From assembly GCA_963210315.1 (NCBI GenBank), contig OY723247.1, positions 620,001 through 684,000 on the forward strand: a stretch of DNA of 64,000 nucleotides, read 5' to 3'. This document shows positions 10,901 through 21,290 of this stretch, piece after piece (the first letter of the stretch is position 1; each line of letters begins with the position of its first letter). Both the position numbers and the translations under genes were made by a program. This DNA is from Rhynchopus euleeides (Eukaryota > Euglenozoa > Diplonemea > Diplonemida > Diplonemidae). The notes under the pieces are model-generated. The model was not told where the DNA came from. It did not search any database and worked only from the letters and a program-made list of their open reading frames with translations.

Positions 10901-13120
10901 TTCCGGGGTTGGGGACTCCGTGGGCCCCGCCAGGGCGGGGGGTTGGGCTGAGAGCACAACACCCCAATCACCCCCCCCCCCACCAAGCACCCAACACGAA
11001 TGCATTGCTAGAAGAAGATACCTCCCCACCCCCACCCCCTTATCCCTCTCTTCTTGACATACGTTGCAGACAAACACAGCCCAGTCCAGCGCGTCCTCCA
11101 GCATGAAGGCGGGCATGGCCGCGACATTCACCGGCAGCCCCTCTGCGGAGCCGTGAGCCGCAAGCTCGCGCTCCACCACAGAGCAGACCGTCACCGCGAG
11201 TGACGTCGCCATGTCGACGAAAGAGGGGCTCAGGAGCTGCAGGCGCAGCAGGTCCCACTCGAGGGCCATCGCGATCAGGCGGGGGTCGCTACCCCCCTGC
11301 CCGCCCCCCTGCATGGCGTGCGAGAGGGACCGCATGTAGGCTTCGTGGGCCCACCGCGCCACGCGCACCGCAGGCATCACCAGCGTGTGCATCCCCTGCA
11401 CCGAGGCGAACAGAATCTCCGTCGCAAAGTTGTACCCCGCGGCAGGCCCCTGCGGGACCTCCCCTGAGTACTCCTTGTCCATCTTCGGGGCTGTCCCCCA
11501 GCTGGGGAAGTGTGCCGTCGCAGCGCCGCTGCGTGCGTACTCCAGGGTCGCCTTTTCGCCGAGCTTCTGGCAGACCGGGTCGGAGAGGGTGAAGCTGACC
11601 CACGCGAGGTTCAGCGCGAAGAGATCAGGCATGCTCCGGCTCCGCGACATCTGCATGTTGTTCTTCGTCGTCTCCGTCCTCCCGTGGCTCGCCCTAAGGA
11701 GCTGCCTCGTCCACCCCAGCACAACGGCACGCCCCGCCGCGCCGGACTTAAGGAGCGAGTCGCGCATCATGTTGGAGAGATCCTTCAGGATCCCCGACAC
11801 AACCTCACGGGGCCTGCTCAGGACAGGCTCTGTCTCCTGCGGATGCGTCTTGGGGTAGTTGTTGACCTGCTTCAGCAGCGTCTTCACCTCCTCCGCCTGC
11901 GGCAGCATCAGGAAGCGCCGCAGCCAGCACTGCGCTGCAAACTGCACCCCGAAGCTGGGGTTAAACGCCTGCGACGCCTCCCTGCTGAGAATCTCCCTCA
12001 GAACCTGCGCGCCTGCCGCAGACCTCGACAGCCTCACGAGGAACCCGCAGAAGCGGGTAAGAATAGGCAACCCCTGGGCCTGCACGTCCTGCTCATTCTC
12101 ATAGAGCAGGCTGTTGGCAATCTTCTGCACGATGTCAGCCCCCGTCTCGATGTCGTCGGAGAGGTGGATCGCAATCTCCTCGAGAAGCTCGGTGGCGGCC
12201 TGCGTGTCGACGTGGTAGAGGAGGGTGCGGAGGGTCTTGCTCTTCTCCGCCCCGTCATCCAGCACGGCGGGGATGAAGGACGAGAGGTAGTGGATGCGGA
12301 GCGCGTTTTTCATCGCCTCACAGCTGGGGGTAAAGCTCTGCCTCACGAACATGTCCGCGAGGCACCGCTTGATCCTCCCGAAGCTGTTGATGATAAACTC
12401 GTCGTCATCCCGCATCCGGTGCGCCTCAATCGCAGCCTCCATCATCCCCTCGTCGACCTGCTCCAACCCCGCCTGATCCAGCCGCTCCCACAGGGCAGCG
12501 TCCCCCACCTTGTCGTAACCCTCCTGCTCGCCCATGAATATTGCCGACAGAAGCGAGGGGATGTTCTGGTCGTCAAAATCCTGGTCATTTTTCTGGATCT
12601 GCAAGACATATCTCACGAGGTAGCCACAGTTCGGCTCCTTGCTGAGAGATTCCTGCATCAGCTTCGCTGGGGTGCGCGAGGGGGTCACCGGGGAGGTGAC
12701 CTGGGGTGTCGCCGGCTTCGACGCAGACCCCGGCTCAGCCCTGTGGTGCATCTGCACCGGGGAGGGGGACGGGGTTGCAGCCGAGGCGCTTGTCTGCTGT
12801 TTGGATGGGGTGGATACGGACTGCTGGCTCTGCAGCATGGCAAGGCGGCGCTGCCGCATCTCGTCATCATTCACCGAGGCGCCCCCACCCCCGAGGGATC
12901 TCCCAGGGTGGGACGGGGAGGCCGCCCCAGCAGGCGATGCAGCCGGCTGTGCCGCAGCGGGTTGTGCCTGCTGTTTCTGCCCATCCCCATTCCGTTTAAA
13001 CACCGCCTGAATCTGCCCGTCGCTCCCCATCAGCTGCACACCCGCAGCCATGATGGGGGTGTCATCACCCTGCTTGTCCCCCTTGTCATCCTTGTCATCC
13101 TTCGGATCCTGCCCTGACAT
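7945..13120 (-). CDS. UBE4/Ufd2-type E4 core fused to a BIRC6-type E2 (UBC) domain and a UIM; four exons
   Basis: Exons 13120-11063, 10865-10503, 10170-8506 and 8124-7945 join in phase 0 across three GT-AG introns (GTATGT, GTGGTG and GTTTGT donors; all acceptors end CAG), giving 1421 residues. Residues 85-98 (DDEMRQRRLAMLQS) resemble the UBE4 N-terminus. The Ufd2 core follows: AGRAVVLGWTRQLL (462-475), a MLEDALDWAVFVCN / YGPHL block across the first junction, then FSQFVHKLV and CLDDSLNRL. Where UBE4 proteins carry a U-box, residues about 1130-1310 form a UBC domain of the BIRC6 kind, with FNPNLYENGKVCLSLLGTW, active-site C1224 and SIQSMILVPDPYFNEPG. The last 19 residues (LEQEDIARALEASMADQ) match a ubiquitin-interacting motif. 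The expected role is ubiquitin-chain elongation, with the E2 built in. The upstream in-frame stretch to 13708 looks like 5' UTR. The domain calls are seen; that all exons form one mRNA is inferred from phase and homology continuity. Confidence 0.88.
8125..8505 (-). other. Intron 3 of the E4-E2 gene, carrying a dispersed repeat
   Basis: The donor AAC|GTTTGT and acceptor CCCACACAG|GAC are both phase 0. Inside, bases about 8410-8455 hold a block containing GGACGCACCGAGCGAGCTC that recurs at about 29972-30015. The intron also contains G-rich sequence on the minus strand. Skipping this intron is required to reach the UIM-containing last exon. Confidence 0.75.
10246..10347. repeat. Intronic hairpin element in intron 2 of the E4-E2 gene
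   Basis: GGGGGCCCTCGCTAC at about 10247-10261 is answered by its perfect reverse complement, GTAGCGAGGGCCCCC, at about 10331-10345. Further nested complementarity (GTCAGCC/GGCTGAC, GTGACT/AGTCAC) lies between. It sits wholly inside intron 2 (10171-10502), so it is spliced out. The arm sequence resembles the ends of a short element at 37.69-37.80 kb, which suggests a MITE family. Confidence 0.7.
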
Positions 13121-13600
13121 CGCGGCAGCAGTGTGTGTGTCGCTGTGCTGTGGCTCTGCCTGAGAGAGAGGCCGCAGTGACGGGGAGAGGGGGGAGCGGG
13201 TGTGGGGGTGGGGTCGCGGCGGTGTTAAGCTGTTCACACACACACACACCCTTCCCCGAGGGATCTCCCACCCCTCCCACCCTCCTGCAAGGGGTGTGTG
13301 GGTGTGGGTGGTGGAGGTGCTGCAGGTGGCACGGTGAGGGGGAATGGTGCAAAAAACAACAGCAGGGTGTGTGGGAATGGGGGGGGGGGGGGAGGGTGGG
13401 AATTTTGTTCTTCTTCTGAGAAGGGCCTGACAACGATTCTTCTTTGGGAAAAAAACAGCAGCTAAGTTCTTCTTCGCACTGGAAATATAAAAAGACATCG
13501 TTGGCGTTCGGTAGCCCCATGCACATCCCAATGCTGCAGCAGGCACCGTTGGTGCAACGCTAAAACCCGAAGTCTTTTTTGAGCGATTTTGGTGCCCCTG
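13121..13600. other. 5' flank of the E4-E2 gene, CT/GT-rich
   Basis: This sequence is open in frame with exon 1 but of low complexity (His, Pro and Thr runs), with a short TG repeat near 13235-13250 and a G run near 13380-13392. It is probably 5' UTR and promoter. The first convincing start is the ATG at 13120. Confidence 0.5.
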
Positions 13601-13605
13601 ACGAC

Positions 13606-14580
13606 CCCATATTGCGTAGTTTGTGCGTAGTGAAAAGGGGGGGGGGGGGGTCTCATTTTTTGATTTACTCAGCCATTCTCTGTCTCTATGCCGGGACTCC
13701 AAACTCAAGGAGTTCTTGCTGTTCCGGGGTCAGTGAGGGTGCAGGCGCTTCAGGTGCTGCAGGTTCTTCAGGTTCTTCAGGTGCTGCAGCGCTGGCAGCC
13801 TTCGGTGCGGGTTTCGACGCAGTCTTTGCAGGTCTCTTTGGGGGTGCCCTTTGGCGCGGTGCCTGCTTCAGCTCGTCGGGTGGAAGCATCAACGCATCAT
13901 TAAGCGGTGCCTGCTTCAGCTCCTCCGGGTGGAAGCGTCAACGCATCATTAAGGAAGAAGGAAGCACAGTTGCTACGCTTTTTTGCAGCTGCAGGAAACG
14001 ACACCATACCCAACAACAATCCCCAGACCGTCGAGGGAGAGTGGGCGCCTGGATCCCGTGACACAGATCTCTAGTGCCGTTGTGATCCCCTCGGATAACG
14101 TCTCCTGGACGTTGTCAGCGGAGGTTGCCTGTGTGGCGGTGACCTCCGTATACCCCGCGGGATCCAGTGCCAGTAGCGCCTTCTTCAGCTTTTCGTCGAC
14201 CCCTCGGCCGACGCTCTCCTTGATGTCAAGGGCCACCTTCAGGGTGGCACCTCGCATCGCCCTGAAGGCTGTGATCGTATCATCATTCACAATCTCGAGG
14301 GTGTTCTACGCGGCTCCTGGAACTCACTTCCTTCTCAGGTGTTTCTGGGCATGGGGCAACCTTGCCCAGGTGTTTCTGGAGTCCCGCCCCACATGTCGTG
14401 CGTTCTTTCGTACGGTGTATAGTGAGTTCTGGCAAAAAAAATTTGCTCGGTCAGCGCAGTGCCTCCAGTCCTGTCTCAGTAGCCACACAGAAAGGGGGAC
14501 CAAAAAAAACTGGGGGGGGACCAAAAAGCGAGACCCCCCCCCCCCAGATTGCGTAGTTTGTGCGTAGTGAAAAAGGGGTA
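13606..14580. mobile_element. Probable composite element bounded by GCGTAGTTTGTGCGTAGTG repeats, carrying a gene fragment
   Basis: The block ATTGCGTAGTTTGTGCG is present at about 13609 and again, in direct orientation, at about 14546. Just inside it, a G-run followed by TCTCATTTTTTG (left) faces AAAAAGCGAGA followed by a C-run (right), which behaves as an imperfect terminal inverted repeat. Between them lies coding-looking sequence on the minus strand (separate entry). The arrangement is like a DNA transposon that captured host exons, but the ends need confirmation from other copies. Confidence 0.45.
13686..14312 (-). pseudogene. Unrecognised gene fragment, apparently broken
   Basis: Two coding-like pieces lie on the minus strand. 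The upstream one (about 14311-13973) encodes about 100 residues of balanced composition, including ITAFRAMRGATLKVALDIK and TLSEGITTALEICVTGS. It begins just after a TAG that could be a splice acceptor and runs into stops after a possible GTATGG donor. The downstream one (13892-13686) encodes a Pro/Ala/Lys-rich tail with PEEPEEPAAPEAPAP and ends in a stop. Between them a 48-base segment is tandemly duplicated (about 13862-13957). I do not recognise the protein. It could be two exons of one small gene or a fragment captured by the surrounding element. Confidence 0.35.
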
Positions 14581-14779
14581 AATCAGGGGCACCAGATTTG
14601 AACACTTTTTTTTGGGCCGTGCTCCCAGGGGTTTTTCTAGGATTCAGATTTTTCGAAACGGGGGGGGGTCAGTCGTGTTTTTCGCCTCGAAAATTTTTTT
14701 CACCGTGGGGAGAACGCTCGGGCGCTTCGCGCCCTCGCTGCCAACGTGACCCCAGCAGTCGTACCCGGCTGTTGCGACA

Positions 14780-15170
14780 TGGGTCCTTGTGTCGTCACAT
14801 TCCCATTCCTGGAGTCATGGACCGAATGGGTTCCTTCCACGGTACCTCTCCCGCTCGCGCCATCCTCAGGTATACCCCCTGATATGCCACAGCCAGAAGC
14901 GCAAGGACTTTGTTACTAGACGGGCACACGCTAGCTGGGGGGGGGGCAGAGCCCCCCAGCCGCCGGAGGCCACGGTAGTGAACATCTGTTCATTGTGGGC
15001 GTAGATTCTGTGCGTCCTCCTGAGGCTACTGGAGTGGTTGAATTCTGATGGGAATCGAATGACTTGAGTACGAGACGCACGCCACAAGGGGGGTCTGGGG
15101 GGCGGTGCCCCCCAGCCGCCGGAGGCCGCGGTAGTGAACGTCTGGCCCTTGGCTGGACTCATCCTCATCC
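14780..15170 (+). repeat. Paired hairpin repeat element, copy 2 (C/D)
   Basis: This copy is in plus orientation. Its two hairpin repeats are at about 14935-14995 and 15085-15147. The spacer carries the family sequence (GATTCTGTG, GGAGTGGTTG, GACTTGAGTACGAGACG), and the upstream flank shares CTCCCGCTCGCGCCA with copy 1. The left hairpin has lost part of its G arm, and the right has GGTGCC in place of GGAGCC. Confidence 0.8.
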
Positions 15171-16208
15171 CCCACTAGAAACACGCCTGCCTGTGGTCAC
15201 GGAAAATGTGAAAAAACTGACCCAAAAACTGACCCCCCCCGGGGGGGGTCAGAATTTTCGGGAAAATCTCGGGGGGGGGTCATTGACCCCCCCCCGACCC
15301 CCCTGGAAAAACCCCTGCGTGCTCCTCCATCCGCTAGAGGGGCCGATGCCTCGAGTTCTTGTTCTTTATCATGCGCTTTGGTTTTCCTTGTCTGGAAGAC
15401 CACCCAGAGGAGCACGTCTCCTCGACACCAGAATCAGAGGCCCAGCGGCAGGGTCGAGTTGTTACACACTCAAGATCGTATGCCGACTTCCGTGGCTACC
15501 GTCCTGCTGTCTACGACGAAACAGACACCCTTTGTGGGATCTGATGCCTATAAGAGTCTGTAAAACGGGACAACTGCGAACCAGGTGTGGCTACCCCTGA
15601 GAGGGTGGGATGGGGGATGGGTGAAGGGGGCCGCAAGGGGAAGGCATGACGGAACCCTTTATGCTCTGCGCGAGAACACCCCGTCACCAGGGCGGATGCG
15701 GCACACAGAGCGAGGGGGGGGGACGGCCTTCCCGCTACCCCGCCCCACCACGGCCCCTCTGTCCCACGCCCCCTCCCGGCCCCGTCGGCAGTTGTTGGGT
15801 TCACTTCGATTTCGTTGCTCGGGGTTGTGCAACCCCACGGCTTCATGAATTATGAAAATGTTAAAAAAAAGACAACAGTAACACTCAGGGTAAAAGATAG
15901 GGTTCCGGGCTGCGCGCCGAAAACCGGGGGTAATCGGGGGTAAAATTTCGGCCATTTCCCCAAATGGAAGGGCTTTCCCTTCCCACAACACACCACCCCA
16001 CGCCACTCAACTGGGATGGGCGGAGAGAAAGATAGGGTGGAGAGTCTGCGGGGGACTGACTTCGCCGCCGCTGCCAGGTCCGAGAGGAGCGCGCTCCTTC
16101 TTGTCGTCAACGCGAAGGAGCCAGTCGATGAGGAAGGCGTTCTTGAGAGCGTGGTGGTGTTGAAAGCACCGCAGGTTGTCCTTGCAGACTTGGTTCTGGA
16201 CATGCACA
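15171..16208. other. Intergenic region with poly-G/poly-C palindrome, no gene seen
   Basis: Around 15230-15300 there are several self-complementary runs of the type ACCCCCCCCGGGGGGGGT separated by short A/T-rich pieces. The remaining open frames (for example near 15360-15560) are short and unrecognised. A decayed frame on the minus strand near 16007-16207 continues on the other side of the single hairpin repeat at 16.21 kb. Confidence 0.4.
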
Positions 16209-16210
16209 GG

Positions 16211-16273
16211 CCACAGGGGGGTCTGGGGGGCGGAGCCCCCCAGCCGCCGGAGGCCACGGTAGTGAACAGCTGA
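16211..16273 (+). repeat. Single hairpin repeat (E) inside a decayed reading frame
   Basis: One 60-base hairpin repeat interrupts a minus-strand open region. Residues HKVHVDDMRRATMEQNQ are encoded just above it, and VQNQVCKDNLRCFQHHHALK just below. The flanks look coding but I do not recognise the protein. The repeat therefore looks like an insertion into an older gene or gene fragment. Confidence 0.6.
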
Positions 16274-17449
16274 TTCTGCTCCATAGTCGCACGCCGCATG
16301 TCGTCAACGTGCACCTTGTGCTCAACAGGTTCATCGGGCGAACGCCTGGGGCAGGGCACTGTGCTCTTGGCCCCGGCCTCCTCTGGCCAAAAAGTACCCT
16401 GGAATAGTACCCGGACAGAATCTCAGAAAAATCCCGGTGAAAAAAAAAAAGAGGCACCCCCGGTTTTTCGGGGCAAAATCTCGAAAACCGGGGCTAAGCC
16501 CCGTTTTTCATAACAGTATCTTAAACACTGAGTAACACTCCAACCAACACGTCCTATTTGCTGCAGCAATATGGGCGTGGGGGTCGGAGGGGTGGTAGGG
16601 AAAGGGAGTGTTTTTTGCGGTGTAAGTGAGGCGAAAGCAGCCCCGGGTGCCTGGCACCGGGGCGTGGGAAAGGGGTGGGGTGTGGGGGTGGTGAGGAGGG
16701 GGAGGGGGAAAGGGGGGGGGAAATAGGGAAATAGGACAACATGTAAACTGGTGCTCAGCAGCGCTGAGCAGGGGATAAGATAGGTCTGGTTTTCCGGTTT
16801 TCAAAACCAGGGTTTCCCGGTTCCCGGTTTTCTGGAAAAAAAAAAAAGGTCGGTCTCATTTTTGGCGGTTTTTTTTGTGATTTTGGGACAGTAAAACAGT
16901 CAGAAAAAACGCCATAAAAAAATAGAAAGTGACCCCATCGTGATCCGCACAGAGCTCCAATAGTCCAAAGAAGGCAGAGAAGCGGAGAAGAAAAATGGAC
17001 CTAGCGGGTGGCCCGGTGGGTGGTGATGCCCTCGTCATGCAGGTCTCTTCTGTTTTGAAGGTGCACACATGGTGGACTCCAGCCACCATGTCTAAGAGGG
17101 AGTCTAAGACTGCAGTCTGGAGGGCTGAGACGAGAACTCAAACGACTTTCAAGCAGTCTTGAAGGTCGCCAAGCCTATTGGGGGCAACTAACAGATGAGA
17201 TTTGTTTGTTGCCTGTCGTCACAGCTAGGTGCCCATCTCTTCGATAACGGAATGTGTGCAGAGATCTCGTGGACCCTTTGGCCATTCTGTCGTGCACCCA
17301 CTCCACCCACAACGCACACCTGTCACGAGTGGTCGCTCCCCCGTCCTCCTCCACCCTGAAGGTTGAACCCTCAAGGACCAGTGATCTCCTGCTGGCCGGG
17401 CTGCGATACAGCGAAGCCTTCCTACTTACAAGCGAATCCAGACTGTAGG
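16274..17449. other. Intergenic region, no gene seen
   Basis: The stretch holds an A-run, a short self-similar piece around 16460-16510 (AACCGGGG repeats), G-rich sequence at 16670-16730 and T-rich sequence near 16860. No convincing gene or RNA was found. Confidence 0.4.
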
Positions 17450-17513
17450 GAACAGATGTTCACTACCGTGGCCTCCGGCGGCTGGGGGGCTCCGCCCCCC
17501 AGACCCCCCTGTG
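17450..17513 (-). repeat. Single hairpin repeat (F)
   Basis: This is a complete copy in minus orientation, from GAACAGATGTTCACTACCG through GGCTGGGGGGCTCCGCC to the AGACCCCCC end. It is not paired with a second copy nearby. Confidence 0.8.
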
Positions 17514-18424
17514 TAAAAGCATTGCACCAGACCGGTTTTTTGGGCGAGAGTCCAAACTTTCAAAGCAGCTGCTGCGCCTGCCCCACCAAGCAGCCTCAGT
17601 ACGACAGGACGCGCGCAGGCACCGGGCCCTCTCAGATTCTGGGAGGGTTTGCGCGGGTCGCGCGCGCCGAAGGCGCGCGCGAAAAATTTTCAAAACCAGA
17701 AAAACCGGAAAACGGCGCCAGAAAAAAAGTCTATCTTATACCCTGGCGCTGAGGCAGGCTATAAAAAAAAACTCCTTGGAGGATCCTTGAAATCGGTAGC
17801 GGACAGCAGCGGACAGGGCGGACATTTCCTTGTGGAAAAAGTGCCCGAAAAAAAAATCGAAAGGTCCCCCCTACTGGCACCCCGGATTAGGACATGTCTC
17901 TGGGGGTGTCCGGGGGGCATTTTTGGCCCATTTTTGGCTGGGGAAAATGGGCCATTTTTCACGATTTTTTCGGTTTTTTGTCCGGACCGGCACCGCATTT
18001 GAGGGGCAAAAATCTGATTTCCGAGGCCCGGGAATGGTCGCGCGTTCTAAAAATAAAGAAAAGACGCCCAGGATTTTTCGCGCGTGACGGGGAAAAAAAC
18101 GCAGCGCGTTTTTGAAAAAAGCGCGCGTGAAGAATCCTCCGAAGTGCTTTGAAATTTGATTTGAAGTGCTGGGCAGGTATCGCCGGAAATGTTCTTTCAC
18201 AGGGGACTGCATTTTCCCCCGGAAAAAGGTGCGTTATTTGCGAGATTACGACGCGTTGAGTTCGGAACATTATTCGATAAAAAAATCTTGAAAAAAGCTT
18301 AGTGGAAGGTACTTTACTCACCAATGGGGGGGGGTGATAGGTAAGAAAATCGAAGTAGAAGGAAGCACAAGATTAAAGCCGGGGGGGGGGGGGTGGGGGG
18401 GTTTGATCGTCGAGAGTGAATGGA
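17514..18424. other. Intergenic region with GC palindrome, no gene seen
   Basis: A GCGCGCGCC-GAA-GGCGCGCGC palindrome at about 17663-17683 is followed by GAAAAATTTT, matching sites at 6.19 kb and 25.53 kb. The rest is A- and T-rich spacer with no recognisable gene. Confidence 0.4.
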
Positions 18425-18440
18425 CACGGTGGGATCTTGT

Positions 18441-18830
18441 AAATTTTACATGTATAACTACAAGTATATACATGTATTATACATGTATAATACTTGCATG
18501 TCAACTATTATACATGTATAATACATGTACCGTATACGTAAATATTTGCATGTCAACTATTATACATGTATTTTACTTGTCATGCAAGTATTTTACATGT
18601 ATAATACTTGCATGACAAGTATTATACATGTAAAATACATGTAAATGCCTGAAATATACATGTAAAATACATGTATATCAAGTAAAAATACAAGTATAAT
18701 AGTTGACATGCAAGTATTATACTTGTATTTTTACTTGATATACATGTATTTTACATGTATATTTCAGGCATATACATGTATTATACATGTATAATAGTTG
18801 ACATGCAAGTATTATACATGTATACATACA
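18441..18830. repeat. TACATGTATAATAC satellite-like array in the left arm
   Basis: About 390 bases are built almost entirely from TACATGTA, TATAATAC and CTTGCATG words in both orientations, with a dyad near 18640. The corresponding stretch of the right arm (about 22026-22060) is only 30-40 bases long, so the array is an expansion after or during the life of the element. It is extremely A+T rich and self-complementary. Confidence 0.85.
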
Positions 18831-18835
18831 TCGGG

Positions 18836-19140
18836 CGTTATTGCGTTACCAGTAACGGTAATACCGTTATTTTTTCGGTAAAATAACTTACCGTTAATAA
18901 CGTTCCAGAACGGCCGAATAACGTTATCCGAAAATCGGTAACGTTATTTTTCCGCGTTATACCGTTATCGATAACGGTAATACCGTTATTACCGTTATCA
19001 GGAACGGTAATAACGTTATCGGTAACGTTATTACCGTTATTACCGTTATCGGTAACGGTAATACCGTTATCAGTAACGGTAATAACGTTATCGGTAACGT
19101 TATTACCGTTATTACCGGTAATACCGCGTTATTTTCGGTA
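18836..19140. repeat. GTAACGGTAATACCGTTATT subterminal repeats
   Basis: Short palindromic words (GGTAACGTTACC type, ACCGTTATT, AATAACGTT) recur more than a dozen times in 300 bases. Single copies are found at the mirror position in the right arm (about 21968-22015). Subterminal arrays of this type are common transposase binding regions in other DNA transposons; here that role is inference. Confidence 0.75.
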
Positions 19141-19769
19141 TTTTTGGGCAACTTCTATAGGGGGACCCTTTTCGAATTTTTTTTTCGGGGTGGCCAGAAT
19201 GGGCTGTTTTAGGCTATTTGAGGCCATTTTCGAGCAAATTTTTGGGTTTAGAGCCACGCAAAGGGTCTAAAATGGGCATGCCAATCTCAAAAAATGCTCA
19301 AAATTCCGAGAGATTTCAGATTTTTCGAATTTTTTGACCGAGAAAATTCTGACCCCAAAATGTGGTCCTTGTGGTCTGGAACTGTCCGTTGTCGAAGGAA
19401 TTGGTGAAAAAATCGTGATTTTTGGCCTCTGGATCACCCATGCCGTCCCAAAAATCAAGCAAAAGAGGTTTGGTAGGTGCATTTTTGGGTGAACATGAGC
19501 CATTGTGCCAACCTGCTTGATTTCACCCGAAAATTGGAATCCGTTGAATATGGTTTCTGATGAAAATGTGAAAATTTTCGACCTTCTTCGCAGTTTTTGC
19601 CACTTCCTTGCCCCATCTTTCCCACCCAAAATCGAAGTACCGTGAATGGTGTTGTTGAAAGGTCCAAATTTCGTTGGTTGTGCGTAGTTCTGCCGAAATC
19701 GTGCACACGTTGTGCATAGTGCATGTGTAACGCCATTTGCGACCAAAATGTAAATTTCCTGCACCCGAG

Positions 19770-19862
19770 CGTTGACGCTTCCACACACCCTTACAAACCC
19801 ACTTGCCTGATGAAGGGGGTGGTGTGTAGAGCACGTTTGGCAGGGCTGAATGACACTTTCCG
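19770..19862. repeat. Dispersed repeat shared with 40567-40660
   Basis: About 95-120 bases starting GCGTTGACGCTTCCACAC and continuing through CCTGATGAAGGGGGTGG and TTTCCGCGCGAAGG match the block at 40567 in the same orientation with few changes. No coding meaning is evident. Confidence 0.75.
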
Positions 19863-20622
19863 CGCGAAGGCCGTGTGCGTAATTAAAAAACGGTCCGAGG
19901 GCCGGAGGCAGGCCTGGGCGGGGAACGAGCCCTTTTTCCAGGTTTTTTGGGTCGGGGAACCAGGTTTTTTCTAAGAATTTTTACAAGGGATTTTTTGCTC
20001 GCCCCCCCACAGTTTCCAGGCGCGTGCCCGTCAGGCGGGACTTTTTCTCTGATTCCTCTCCGCGTCATCATTGACAGCTCTCGAGTGATGCCCAGAGATG
20101 CTTGCGGCAGAGAGTGCCCCTCATGCGCGTTACAGCTGAAAATGAATGAGGATCATCTGGCACTCGTTCTCATCGGGGGTTGTGCTCCGCAGGGACTCAA
20201 TACACCTTGGCACTCTCGCACTGGACATGCCAGCAGCTGGAGGACAGGTACAAAGCTGCCACTCCCCGACGCCACCCACGTGCTGGCCCCTTCAGGTCTG
20301 AAAGCCCAAAAGCTCCCGGGGATTGTTGCAGTGGTGCGCACCATATTCAGCGCAGTAGGGTGATCTCTCCGATTTTCCAAAACTGCTGGTTTACTGGTTT
20401 GGGGAACGGTCGTCGGCAGACCGTTGAAATGCCCGTGTTAGCAAGGCACACGTTTCAGGTAGCGTGTCGCGTGTCACGCATGGCGCGAACGCGGCAAGTG
20501 TACCTCCCAGGTGGGGAAGCCCGACCTCCTGTCCGATGTCAGTCAGGCTTCGAAGAAGCGCTTCATGGATGCGGCGCTGACCTCCTACGCTGCACTGTAC
20601 CCGGGGAAGTGAGATAGATGGA

Positions 20623-20868
20623 CGGGCACACGCTACATGGGGGGTCTGGGGGGCGGAGCCCCCCAGCCGCCGGAGGCCACGGTAGCGAACATCTGTTCGT
20701 GTGGGCGTACAGATTCTGTGCGAGTTGGCTGCGTCCTCAGAGGCGACTGGAGTGGTTGGACCCCGACCTGGTGGGATTCGAAGGACTTGAGTACGAGACG
20801 TACGCCACAGGGGGGTCTGGGGGGCGGAGCCCCCCAGCCGCCGGAGGCCACGGTAGTGAACGTCTGGC
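20623..20868 (+). repeat. Paired hairpin repeat element, copy 3 (G/H)
   Basis: Two intact hairpins, at about 20638-20697 and 20810-20868, flank the family spacer (AGATTCTGTGCGAG, GGAGTGGTTGG, GGGATTCGAAGGACTTGAG). This is the best preserved pair and lies nested inside the 3.66-kb inverted-repeat element. Confidence 0.85.
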
Positions 20869-21127
20869 TCTCCAGTTGGCCAGCAAGGCGAACTGTACGG
20901 GGGACAGACTTCCCTTCCATCCTTGTCCGCGCCCTGTCGACTGGGGAAAACTTAGAAAAAAAAATTTCCTCTGCGAAACAACCTTAGAAAAAAATTCCCC
21001 TAACAAAATTCTTAGAAAAAAAGTTCAGAATCCTGAAAGTGGGGAACAAGCCCCCCAGTTAGGAACAGCCCTGGCCGGAGGCCCGAGGCCTTTTTTTACC
21101 TGCACGAGGGTGCAATTGAGGCCGATA

Positions 21128-21290
21128 CGGGGTGCAGATGATGGTTTCTTGCACAACCCAGTCATGTTTTGCACATCACGACGAACTCGGAAATTCCTCA
21201 TATTTGCACTCCAGGTCTCATATTTGCACTGGTGCAAATATGGGACCTGGAGTGCGTGCAAATAATGACTGGGGGGTGCAAGAAAGTTCA
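21128..21290. repeat. Long imperfect palindrome
   Basis: The stretch ATTTGCACTCCAGGTCTC near 21202 is answered by GGACCTGGAGTGCGTGC near 21244, with GTGCAAATA at the centre. Outer arms around CACAACCCAGTCATG and TGACTGGGGGGTGC extend the symmetry. It folds into a single large hairpin and is probably a nested MITE or the centre of the host element. Confidence 0.65.

Noticed and set aside
13121-13708. N-terminal extension of the E4-E2 protein by about 196 residues
   Set aside because: The extension is His/Pro/Thr low-complexity sequence with G/C runs. The family-like start MSGQDPKDDKDDKGDK is at 13120.
20180-20617. 145-codon plus-strand frame within the 3.66-kb element
   Set aside because: No family resemblance and no typical transposase residues. 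Its end abuts the hairpin repeat, so it is probably a chance open frame.
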